This document shows, in pieces, positions 45,167-52,284 of a DNA stretch of 53,670 nucleotides. The notes beneath the pieces are model-generated. The model was not told the origin of the DNA. It saw only the letters and a list, made by a program, of their open reading frames with translations, and searched no databases. The DNA lies in the NCBI GenBank assembly GCA_021775315.1, contig JAJFIC010000010.1, positions 1 to 53,670 of the forward strand. Direction: 5' to 3'. This DNA is from Paracoccaceae bacterium (GTDB lineage Bacteria > Pseudomonadota > Alphaproteobacteria > Rhodobacterales > Rhodobacteraceae). Within the stretch, counting starts at the first letter, position 1; every line of letters begins with the position of its first letter. The position numbers and the translations under genes are program-made.

Positions 45167-46312
45167 ATGAACCTTGTCGGCAATTGGTCCTACCCAACCG
45201 CAATAAAATTTGGTGCCGGGCGCATCAGGGAAATCGCGGCCGCCTGTGAACAGGCTGGTATCAAGAACCCGTTGCTGGTGACCGACAAGGGACTGGCTGG
45301 TTTGCCAATCACGGGTGCAACGCTCGATTTATTGGCCGCGGCTGGTCTGGGTCGGGCGATGTTTTCCGAGGTTGATCCGAACCCAAATGAGCAGAACCTG
45401 ACGGCTGGCGTTGCGGCTTATCAGGCGGGCGGTCACGATGGTGTGGTTGCGTTTGGCGGCGGCTCGGGCCTTGATCTGGGCAAGATGATTGCCTTTATGG
45501 CCGGTCAGACCCGCCCGGTCTGGGATTTTGAGGACGTCGGCGATTGGTGGACGCGCGCCAATGCCGATGTGATTGCGCCGATTATTGCTGTGCCAACAAC
45601 CGCTGGCACCGGTTCAGAAGTTGGCCGCGCAAGCGTCATCACCGACAGCGAAACGCACGTCAAAAAGATCATATTCCACCCCAAAGTGTTGCCGTCAGTG
45701 GTGATTTGCGACCCGGAACTGACGATTGGCATGCCAAAAATAATCACTGTCGGCACCGGCATGGATGCGTTCGCCCATTGTCTCGAGGCGTTTTCTTCGC
45801 CGCATTACCACCCGATGAGCCAGGGAATTGCGCTTGAAGGCATGCGTCTGGTCAAAGAATACCTGCCGCACGCCGTAGCCGACGGCGAGGATATAGAGGC
45901 CCGCGCGCATATGATGTCGGCGGCAATGATGGGCGCGACCGCGTTTCAAAAAGGTCTGGGGGCGGTGCATGCGCTAAGCCATCCAATCGGTGCGGTCTAT
46001 AACACCCATCACGGCATGACCAATGCGGTGGTGATCCCGCCTTGTCTGGAACTGAACCGCCCGATGATCGAGGGAAAGATTGGCGAAGCCGCCGAGTATC
46101 TGGGCATATCGGGCGGATTTGACGGGTTTTTCGACTATGTTCTGCAACTGCGATCTGATCTCGGCGTGCCGGACAAATTGCGTGCCTTGGGTGTCGGTGA
46201 CAACCGCATTGGCGAGCTGACAGCGATGGCGTTAAACGATCCAAGTTGCGGCGGGAACCCGGTTGAACTGACCTCAGAAAACGTCAGCGAATTGTTCCGG
46301 GCCTGTATTTAG
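45167..46312 (+). CDS. Iron-type alcohol dehydrogenase
   Basis: The 381-residue protein has the Fe-ADH family N-terminal Rossmann region (VVAFGGGSGLDLGKMIAFM), the conserved AVPTTAGTGSEVGRASVIT, and the metal ligands in GMDAFAHCLEAFSSPHYHPM and GAVHALSHPIGAVYNTHHGMTNAV. The metal-binding Asp and three His are present. It is 89 bases after the glutamine-synthetase-like gene and presumably acts next in the same pathway, oxidising an alcohol group. The alcohol is unknown. Confidence 0.9.
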   Translation: MNLVGNWSYPTAIKFGAGRIREIAAACEQAGIKNPLLVTDKGLAGLPITGATLDLLAAAGLGRAMFSEVDPNPNEQNLTAGVAAYQAGGHDGVVAFGGGSGLDLGKMIAFMAGQTRPVWDFEDVGDWWTRANADVIAPIIAVPTTAGTGSEVGRASVITDSETHVKKIIFHPKVLPSVVICDPELTIGMPKIITVGTGMDAFAHCLEAFSSPHYHPMSQGIALEGMRLVKEYLPHAVADGEDIEARAHMMSAAMMGATAFQKGLGAVHALSHPIGAVYNTHHGMTNAVVIPPCLELNRPMIEGKIGEAAEYLGISGGFDGFFDYVLQLRSDLGVPDKLRALGVGDNRIGELTAMALNDPSCGGNPVELTSENVSELFRACI

Positions 46313-47042
46313 GGCTGGGCGGCAGAGTTGTTGAGATCAGACGCCGAAAAGTGGCTTGGTGTTCAGGGAAGTGCTAATTTGATGGCCCTATGCGGCCAAT
46401 TATCCAAGCTCCTTTCCATCACAAAGCCTATTGGTGTCAGATTCCTGCGCGATGAATGTGGTCTGTAGCATTTGTAATCCTGCTGCCTATGCTTCCAGCG
46501 TTTCTTTGGCGTCAAAGTATTGACCTGCCCCCGAGGCTCCCTCGTTCATAACGAGAGTTTGCGGGTTTGGATTTCATATTCCTCGTCGTCAGTTTGGGCA
46601 AGCGCCCTCTCGTTGGTTGCTTGGCAAACCACTGTCTTGCAGTGGTCGTGCGCTGAGCCCTCAGATTGCTCAAGCGCTCGACGCGGTTCAGCGGGTGTTT
46701 TGTTGCTCAGCGAAGAATGTGGCCTGAGTTTGTTGTAGTCGTATCGCCAACGGGTCAGCTTGCGGCGGGCATCATCCAAGGTGTCGAACAGTTCTTCGTT
46801 TGGCAATTCAACCCGAAGGCTGCCATTGAAAGACTCGATGAAGCCATTCTGCTGCGGTTTGCCCGGATCAATATAATGCCAGTCAACATTATTGTCGTTC
46901 GCCCATTTCAGGATCGCCCGACTGGTGAACTCCGTCCCGTCGTCGCTGACAAAACAAGCTGGCTTTCCGTGGGTGCGCAAAAGCGCATCCAGTTCCCGCG
47001 GAACCCGAGCGCCCGAGATGCTGGTGACAGCCATCCACTGGC

Positions 47043-47070
47043 CGGCAGGCGATTGCGAAGCAATCTGCCG
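47043..47070. repeat. Short palindromic element inside OrfB
   Basis: GATTGC-gaa-GCAATC (47051-47065) with outer arms CGGCA and TGCCG (47043-47047 and 47066-47070) forms a hairpin. It separates the CL and SISGAR residues of OrfB, which are almost adjacent in intact transposases, and shifts the frame. That makes it an inserted piece of about 44 bp rather than native sequence. Confidence 0.6.
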
Positions 47071-47171
47071 AAAGGCAGGCACAGGTTCTCACGGCGGCAA
47101 TCGTCATTCACGGCCAACATGCGGAACTTGCGTGATGCGCCAAAGGTGTCAGACACAAAGCCCTAGGATCC

Positions 47172-47198
47172 CGTTGCCCGGCAACGCATGCTTGCATG
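47172..47198. repeat. Double hairpin at the OrfB deletion junction
   Basis: CGTTGCC-c-GGCAACG (47172-47186) is directly followed by CATGC-tt-GCATG (47187-47198). The two tight hairpins lie exactly where OrfB loses about 90 residues. Similar paired palindromes with a GAGAGGGG flank resemble repeats I recall from Rhodobacteraceae genomes, but this is from memory. Confidence 0.55.
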
Positions 47199-47291
47199 TG
47201 TGAGAGGGGACAAGCCTGCACGCCCGGCGTTGCGAGATATCATGATCCCGCATTGCCTTGCATGCTGCCGCCCGTCGCTGAGCCGGTGTCG

Positions 47292-47555
47292 TTAAGGTTT
47301 TCCCAGCAGATATTTCAGGACAACGTTGTCCAACATGGTGTCCGCCAGAAGACGCTTCAGCTTGGCGTTCTCATCTCCCAGAGATTTAAGGCGATGGGTT
47401 TCAGAGGCATTCATACCGCCATATTTGGCTTTGAACTTGTAGAAAGATGCTGGGCTCAAGCCATGCCGACGACACACCTCCGCTGTCGGCATCCCGGCCT
47501 CCTGCACCTTAATCATCCCAATAATCTGTGCCTCAGTAAAACGGCTCTGTCGCAT
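47292..47555 (-). CDS. IS3-family transposase OrfA
   Basis: The 87-residue protein is complete: RFTEAQIIGMIKVQEAGMPT, then the helix-turn-helix TAEVCRRHGLSPASFYKFKAKYGG, and the leucine zipper SLGDENAKLKRLLADTMLDN. OrfA binds the terminal repeats and regulates transposition. OrfB normally follows by programmed -1 frameshifting near the end of this frame; the frameshift region is retained, but the OrfB part is broken. Confidence 0.9.
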   Translation of the reverse strand: MRQSRFTEAQIIGMIKVQEAGMPTAEVCRRHGLSPASFYKFKAKYGGMNASETHRLKSLGDENAKLKRLLADTMLDNVVLKYLLGKP

Positions 47556-47889
47556 TTGTTTGCTCCTTCAAAAGGTTGAGCAAACTCTACATTAAAGTGA
47601 GGGAAGTTTCGGGGGGCAGGTCAGCGGAAATCGCCGACGGAATGACCGACACCGAACTTGAGAATAAATTGCTCCTGGTTTTGGGCATTTTCGGTGGCAG
47701 TTGTGGCCCGGATCAACCATGCGTCACCCAAAAAGGTTCCGGCCTAAAGATCTGGGGAAGTTGGGGTGTTCATAGTCATGTCATCACGATGCCGCTGTTT
47801 GCAGGCAAAGAAACGATAGTGATGGCACGTTTCATCTATCACATTGCTGACCCCCAAGGAGGATCAGATATCCCTGTTCTGAATCATTG

Positions 47890-47917
47890 AAACCCGCCAA
47901 GGGATTGGCGGGTTTTT
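47890..47917 (+). terminator. Rho-independent terminator
   Basis: AACCCGCCAA and TTGGCGGGTT pair perfectly around GGGA and run into TTTTT. The hairpin begins right at the stop of the short frame that ends at 47890, which supports that frame being a former gene. Confidence 0.85.
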
Positions 47918-47946
47918 CTTTTTGGCTTCTATCGCTGCTCCCACAT

Positions 47947-48183
47947 CTACGCCGCGATCTGCATCTCTTCGCGCCCAGCGGCTGTGGTGTAGATCGCTGT
48001 GGTGGTCATGCTGATATGACCCATCCATTTTTGCAGCATATGAAGCTGTGCGCCCACACGCAAAGCGTGGATGCCAAATCCGTGCCGCAGGCCCTTAGGA
48101 CAGGCCCGAGGGCCTGATATGCCCGCTTCACGCATGACCTGCGTGATCCGGCGATAAAGGTTAGTGCGATTAGAGAGTCTACT
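47947..48183 (-). pseudogene. Tyrosine recombinase (integrase), C-terminal fragment
   Basis: The frame from a stop near 48184 reads SRLSNRTNLYRRITQVMREA, then PKGLRHGFGIHALRVGAQLHM, then LQKWMGHISMTTTAIYTTAA. These carry the box II R/H motif, the second His (WMGH) and the nucleophilic Tyr (AIYTT) of tyrosine recombinases. The N-terminal core-binding domain and the first catalytic Arg are missing, so it is inactive. It lies about 100 bp from a tRNA-derived att fragment, its usual position in an integrated element. Confidence 0.88.
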
Positions 48184-48283
48184 TTATTGGTGAGTTATAG
48201 CCAAAAAACGCGCAAATAGAACCCCTGTAGAACCCCAAGAGGCGATCGAGTCGCTATTCTATGACGTAACTCATTGATTTTGT

Positions 48284-48328
48284 TGGTAGCGGGAGAGGGA
48301 CTTGAACCCCCGACACACGGATTATGAT
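48284..48328 (-). other. Attachment-site fragment: 3' half of a CAT-anticodon tRNA gene
   Basis: Read on the minus strand, the sequence ATCATAATCCG, then the T-arm GGGGG-TTCAAGT-CCCTC, then TCCCGCT and ACCA, is the anticodon loop to the 3' end of a tRNA, with CAT as the anticodon. The acceptor 3' strand needs AGCGGGA on the 5' side, but the expected 5' half is absent: at 48329 the sequence becomes unrelated. It most resembles an elongator Met tRNA, though Ile-CAT is possible. This is the expected scar of an island that integrated in the tRNA. The orientation puts the intact tRNA to the right, beyond the window. Confidence 0.82.
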
Positions 48329-48443
48329 TGTTGCTGGATTGCTATTCAGACCGCTGCAAACTGAAGCAAGGCGGATCAAAGCTTTTTAGGTTCAATAAGT
48401 TAAGGCTCTTCAAACCTTCTCAAAATGCTTCGGACTATCCCAC

Positions 48444-48480
48444 TCAAGCCCACGCATTCTGACACCCAAATGGAACCCAG
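48444..48480 (+). repeat. Direct repeat, left copy
   Basis: The 37-base sequence TCAAGCC...ACCCAG matches 52115-52151 in the same orientation at about 30 of 37 positions. The core TGACACCCA, then ATGG, then ACCCAG, is nearly identical. It brackets the three cargo genes at 48.66-52.05 kb and may represent integrase arm sites or ends of a smaller module. Confidence 0.65.
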
Positions 48481-48664
48481 ATTGAATTTGTGCTACCTTG
48501 AAACCAGTTGGCGATCACAAGGATGTGACCTTGCCCCCAATCGCGCAGCGTGTTTCCGGTTTTTGCAAATGCTTTAGAATTCGTTTTTTGGATCCTAAGG
48601 TCAGGAAAGTTAGTTTTGGAGCTAGTTTTGAAATCTCAATTCAGATCCCTGAACGCTGTGTGGA

Positions 48665-49162
48665 CTAACAGTTATCTGGGCCTGACCAGTTCCCAGCCTG
48701 CTTTGCGAACAAACACAGACGCTTAGCTCGATCACGAGGAGAACCGTAAGTATGCCAATTCGAACTGCTACCTCCATTGTTGAATAGATTCCAGGCAACA
48801 ACAATCGTTTCAGGCGGTGCGTTCTGGGCGGCGTAATTATCTGCGTCTCGTTCACGAATCATTGGTGTTACAAAAGAGTTGACATGATGGCCCAAAGCAA
48901 TGTGACCATGCTCATGGTACTTAAAAAATATACAAGCAGCCCCAATCCGTTGACAGATTACAGGATTATAAACAATCACTGCGCCAGTTGGGGATCTATT
49001 ATCTGCGAAAACAGCAGCAATGTCTCCAAAATTTGGATTTGGTATTTCAGGTGAATTGGTCAATCCTGAAGTGGAACTAGGGTACGTGGAAATCGGTGTT
49101 ACAACACTGGTTTTACAGGCGGCCAATAACAAAAAGCAAAAAATTGTTAGAAAGTTTTTCAT
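48665..49162 (-). CDS. M48-like metalloprotease lipoprotein
   Basis: The 165-residue protein has a lipobox (FLLLAACKTS, Cys at residue 16) and the zinc motif HEHGHIALGHH (residues 83-93), a complete HExxH. The third ligand fits ERDADNYAAQ, the ExxAD motif of M48 peptidases, and SPRDRAKRL near residue 141 resembles the last conserved arginine region of that family. The domain is shorter than typical M48 proteins. It should be anchored to a membrane and cleave small protein targets. It is on the island strand with its two neighbours, and the base composition is AT-rich. Confidence 0.72.
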   Translation of the reverse strand: MKNFLTIFCFLLLAACKTSVVTPISTYPSSTSGLTNSPEIPNPNFGDIAAVFADNRSPTGAVIVYNPVICQRIGAACIFFKYHEHGHIALGHHVNSFVTPMIRERDADNYAAQNAPPETIVVAWNLFNNGGSSSNWHTYGSPRDRAKRLCLFAKQAGNWSGPDNC

Positions 49163-49432
49163 GGGTCCTCACACAATTGAAACAAATATTTTGAAAACTA
49201 TTTGGAACGGCTAGAAACTAACTATTCCATATTCTAGTAGGTTTTTTTTGAGAAGCGCAACAAAATATTAGAAAGTTAAAACGGTCTGCTACCCGGATGT
49301 AGAAAACTGCCAGCAAGTTCCCAGACTTCATGCCTCGAAGGCAAGGCTGCGAAAAACCAAAACGATGAATCGTATTGCCAATCAGCATGAGTTCAGCTCT
49401 TAGTTTGGACTTTGCCCAAATTACAGTCGTTT

Positions 49433-51190
49433 CTAGCGAGTTGCTTTTGCAGCAAGTGACCACCAAGGAATTCGCGCGGTTTGAATTACAGTTTTGGCAA
49501 GAAGCTTCGGGTTTGTATTGCGACCAAACAGAACATGACGCGTTTCGGAAGTTGTATAAAATTCCTTCATTCTTTTCCTAGCGGGCGTGTGCAAGCCGAG
49601 CCCATAAAACTCAACCGCATTACCACCGAAGACCGCTCGGTGGTACCGGCTTGGAATAAGGCGCTTTGACTCCGCGATGTATCTTACTGCATTTCTACTC
49701 GCACCTGGCATGTGGAAATCCGAACCATACAGAGTTCTCGAACCAAAACTTGGTGTATTTCTGAACAACCTATGAACGGCAGAAATCGGGCCATTTTTCA
49801 AAGACTTGGAATACCCCATGATGTCCGACATTTCAGAGAAATCAGCATATAGACCCGGCGTGGAAGAAATCAGTTTTATCAAGTTGGAAAGCCACGGAGA
49901 ATCCGCAAACCCGTTACTCGTATCTATTCCCCCAGCCATATGGGCCAAACAGACCCGAAGTTTGCGGCCTTTCAATAAAAGATCCGCTTTCGTCTTTTCG
50001 TCGGTCTCACCGTTAGCCTCACGTTTCAGGGCTGCTTTGTACCGGCGCGACGCCTCTTTGTTCATTTTCGATATTGTCCTTGCCCAAATGTCCGGGGAAT
50101 TGGTTTGCTCGCTAGGTGAGGTTGGTTTCCAAGTATTTGGTCGATATTTGAAATCGCCGTTCGATTGTTCGATTGTGCGGCCATTGTCTGAACAGATCTT
50201 GTTGGTATCCAACCCTTTGCCACCGTGAACCAGAACCGGAGCATCATAGCGCATACAAATCATAAAAAGATCGGTCATGTACTCGTCGTAAGCTTCAAAC
50301 CTTTCCTTTATTCTAATTTCATCTTTGAGCGACCTCTTGTTGTTTTCTTTTTGATCTCTGGTGTTTAAGCATCCGTATGTCTTGTTTTCAATCGGAGAAA
50401 ATCCGGTGGAAGGGTGTAGTTTTACACCGATAAAACCCAAGTCGCGGATGGCGATTTCAACCATATCAAGAGGCAAAACATAGCTAAGGTCGTCTTTGGT
50501 TTTGCGCCCATCTTCCACGTCATCAAACTGCCGTTCAGGATTGAAACCTATTAGGGGGACGAACCGACCATCCGTCGCCAAATTCAGAGCCGCATAAAAC
50601 CGTGCCTCTTGAACGGGATCATAGGGTGAGTTTCCTTCATAGAAATCAATTAGTGCCGGCGTAAAAAGATGAACAGACGGAAACTTGCTCATCATATCTG
50701 CGGCATTTTTTAGTCGGGCGCTCGTAAACCCTTCAAACCCAAATTCAGATATCAAATCCTGCTTGTAGTGTTTTTTGTATGCAGATCTGCAGATTGCGTG
50801 TTCTGGATTGTCAGGCCAAATTCTGTCCGATTTACCTTCCTCAAAATCAAGCTCTCCTTGCGCCCATCTGAGTATCTCTCTGGACAATTCATCTTTTTCC
50901 CTTGCAACCCGCTTTGTTCTTAGGGCTGCCTGGCTAATGATCCCGGCAATACCAGGTCTGCGAGCAACCTCTGAAGTTTCGGATTTCAAATACCGCCGGA
51001 TTACAAAGGTCGCCCCGTCAACGTCTTTTGCATTTAACAAATGACAATGAGCGTCAATTTTGAGAACCGAGTTCGATTTCGGGTTGAAACATTGCTGTGA
51101 TCGGCTAGCTATTTCAGTAGGTTTTAGGTTCCGTCCACAGGCACTGATAGCTGTACTTGCGGCCAGAAAAAGTAATGTACGACGGTTCAT
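49433..51190 (-). CDS. Amidohydrolase-2 (TIM-barrel) lipoprotein
   Basis: The 585-residue protein has a signal and lipobox (RTLLFLAASTAISACGR, Cys18) and the amidohydrolase-2 metal sites in order: IDAHCHLLN (HxH), GFIGVKLHPSTGFSP, PVLVHGGKG, LAHMAGG and TLYGSDFHMPG. These are the five ligand positions of a metallo-hydrolase. It has long insertions between strands, such as EIRIKERFEAYDEYM and the lysine-rich KRESNGETDEKTKADLL-like segment, that are not typical of the family. The start is ATG 51190 since it directly precedes the positively charged n-region. The substrate is unknown. It is between the protease and the ADP-ribosyltransferase-like gene. Confidence 0.82.
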   Translation of the reverse strand: MNRRTLLFLAASTAISACGRNLKPTEIASRSQQCFNPKSNSVLKIDAHCHLLNAKDVDGATFVIRRYLKSETSEVARRPGIAGIISQAALRTKRVAREKDELSREILRWAQGELDFEEGKSDRIWPDNPEHAICRSAYKKHYKQDLISEFGFEGFTSARLKNAADMMSKFPSVHLFTPALIDFYEGNSPYDPVQEARFYAALNLATDGRFVPLIGFNPERQFDDVEDGRKTKDDLSYVLPLDMVEIAIRDLGFIGVKLHPSTGFSPIENKTYGCLNTRDQKENNKRSLKDEIRIKERFEAYDEYMTDLFMICMRYDAPVLVHGGKGLDTNKICSDNGRTIEQSNGDFKYRPNTWKPTSPSEQTNSPDIWARTISKMNKEASRRYKAALKREANGETDEKTKADLLLKGRKLRVCLAHMAGGIDTSNGFADSPWLSNLIKLISSTPGLYADFSEMSDIMGYSKSLKNGPISAVHRLFRNTPSFGSRTLYGSDFHMPGASRNAVRYIAESKRLIPSRYHRAVFGGNAVEFYGLGLHTPARKRMKEFYTTSETRHVLFGRNTNPKLLAKTVIQTARIPWWSLAAKATR

Positions 51191-51452
51191 GTCAGCCCCC
51201 AATTAGATTTCTTCCAAAAAGACCAATTACAAATTTTACAACTTTAAAAAGAAAAATTCTGGTCAATCTCCCTTGGGAGTCAAGGTTTCTGGGAGCCCGC
51301 CATCCTGTTTTTCGCAAAAAGTGTTGCCGTATTGCTGGCTGGCTGGCACCGCCAACATCGCCATACCCTGAGCCATCACACACAGCTAGAACTATTGTCG
51401 TAGACATCAGTTTTCATGGATTTCAAACAGATATCAGCACTCGGCGGGTTGG

Positions 51453-52049
51453 TCATTTGCCCTGCAGCACACCTTGGAAATCGGGTTTAAGTTTGAGGTG
51501 AAGAATTCCCTCGTTGCTTTCAGGCAAAGGAATAGTTTCAGCATCGAATATTAAATATCTCGGTTCTCTTCCGAGCAAATATTCTTGTTCGCCAAAGGCT
51601 CCCACCAGCGTCATATCGAGGGCGTTGAATTTAGCGGGTAGATGAAACTCCAGCAAAGTTGGGGATGACCCAGTTTTTGCACTTTTTGACAAGAACGAAT
51701 TCAGGGCTACGTCTTTGCTGAGACTCGCGGAAATATATCCTTGGTAATAATATTTTAAACCAATGAAATGTTTTGCGTCACCAGTAATTGATCCGCGAAC
51801 GTTGAAACCATTGCCGTGACCGGAATACAGTTTAACATCTTCTGTCAACGAATTTTTGCTAATAGCGCTATCTGTTAGATGAATTTTTTTACGGCCTGTT
51901 TTCATGAACTCAATGTAGTCAATCGTATGAGGAATTGATGCTTCCCGATATTGAAATAGATCGTGAAAAAACCTTGAATCGCTTGCGTACGAGCCTGCAG
52001 CTTCGATTTCTTCTTTCGACAGATTTTCAACTGTATCGTTTTGAGACAT
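51453..52049 (-). CDS. ADP-ribosyltransferase-like protein
   Basis: The 198-residue protein has the layout of R-S-E class ADP-ribosyltransferases. KLYSGHGNGF near residue 74 takes the place of the arginine motif, GYISASLSKDVALNSF (residues 104-119) is the S-x-S motif, and GEQEYLLGREPRYLI (153-167) is the Q/E-x-E motif with the catalytic Glu156. At the first motif the usual arginine is Ser76 (LYSG). It is therefore either a degenerate or an altered enzyme. The start ATG at 52049 has a good GGAGAG site six bases upstream; a GTG start at 52136 falls inside a direct repeat and is less likely. Confidence 0.68.
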   Translation of the reverse strand: MSQNDTVENLSKEEIEAAGSYASDSRFFHDLFQYREASIPHTIDYIEFMKTGRKKIHLTDSAISKNSLTEDVKLYSGHGNGFNVRGSITGDAKHFIGLKYYYQGYISASLSKDVALNSFLSKSAKTGSSPTLLEFHLPAKFNALDMTLVGAFGEQEYLLGREPRYLIFDAETIPLPESNEGILHLKLKPDFQGVLQGK

Positions 52050-52114
52050 TTGCTCTCCAAATAATGATGCCAAACCCTTTTCAATCAATCGCATTCGGCT
52101 CCATGTGGTTTCAT

Positions 52115-52151
52115 TCAAGCCTACGATTATTGACACCCAGATGGCACCCAG
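52115..52151 (+). repeat. Direct repeat, right copy
   Basis: See 48444-48480. This copy lies 65 bases upstream of the ADP-ribosyltransferase-like start (minus strand). The two copies are 3671 bases apart. Confidence 0.65.
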
Positions 52152-52284
52152 TCCGGCACGCCGCTAGGAACAATCGAAAAATGCCGGACCACTTCTATTT
52201 GAAGTAACAATATGAGCCACAGTGGGACTAATTGGATTTCTAATTAGGGCTCCAAATTCTGACTAAGGAATGCCAGTACGCCCA

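Larger units (their letters stand above)
46546..47290 (-). pseudogene. IS3-family transposase OrfB, disrupted
   Basis: The OrfB reading begins in the -1 frame after OrfA (AGKTLTTPAQRRAAACKAMRD, then HDISQRRACRLV) and stops making sense at the palindromic element near 47205. It resumes, after a loss of about 90 residues, at SDTFGASRKFRMLAVNDDC, breaks again at the second palindrome near 47080, and resumes as [20 protein letters not shown]. The C-terminal piece keeps two of the catalytic acids: [10 protein letters not shown] and GFIESFNG, part of the DDE triad. The product cannot be a full transposase. Confidence 0.88.
46521..47623. mobile_element. IS3-family (IS51-type) element, decayed
   Basis: The 1103-bp element is bounded by the inverted ends TGACCTGCCCCC at 46521 and its complement GGGGGGCAGGTCA ending at 47623. 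It contains an intact OrfA and a broken OrfB, both on the minus strand. Related elements are about 1.3 kb, so roughly 200-300 bp has been lost internally. No target-site duplication is visible (TAT before, GCG after), so one flank may have changed. It cannot transpose by itself, but an intact copy elsewhere could still act on its ends. Confidence 0.9.
46452..47890 (+). pseudogene. Possible small gene interrupted by the IS3-family element
   Basis: Joining the bases before the IS left end (46452-46520) to those after its right end (47624-47890) gives an uninterrupted 111-codon frame. The first part reads MNVVCSICNPAAYASSVSLASKY and the second AEIADGMTDTELENKLLLVL. It ends with a stop at 47888-47890, immediately followed by a terminator. 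No family is recognised. The absence of a target duplication argues against a simple insertion, so this could be a coincidence. If the join is false, the part from 47642 (MTDTELENKL) remains as a fragment or small gene of 82 residues. Confidence 0.35.

Noticed and set aside
48284-48328. A complete tRNA gene
   Set aside because: Only the anticodon-loop to 3' end portion fits; the 5' half is not present next to it.
52050-52136. GTG start giving 29 more residues to the ADP-ribosyltransferase-like protein
   Set aside because: It lies inside the direct repeat and has no ribosome-binding site; the ATG at 52049 has GGAGAG six bases upstream.
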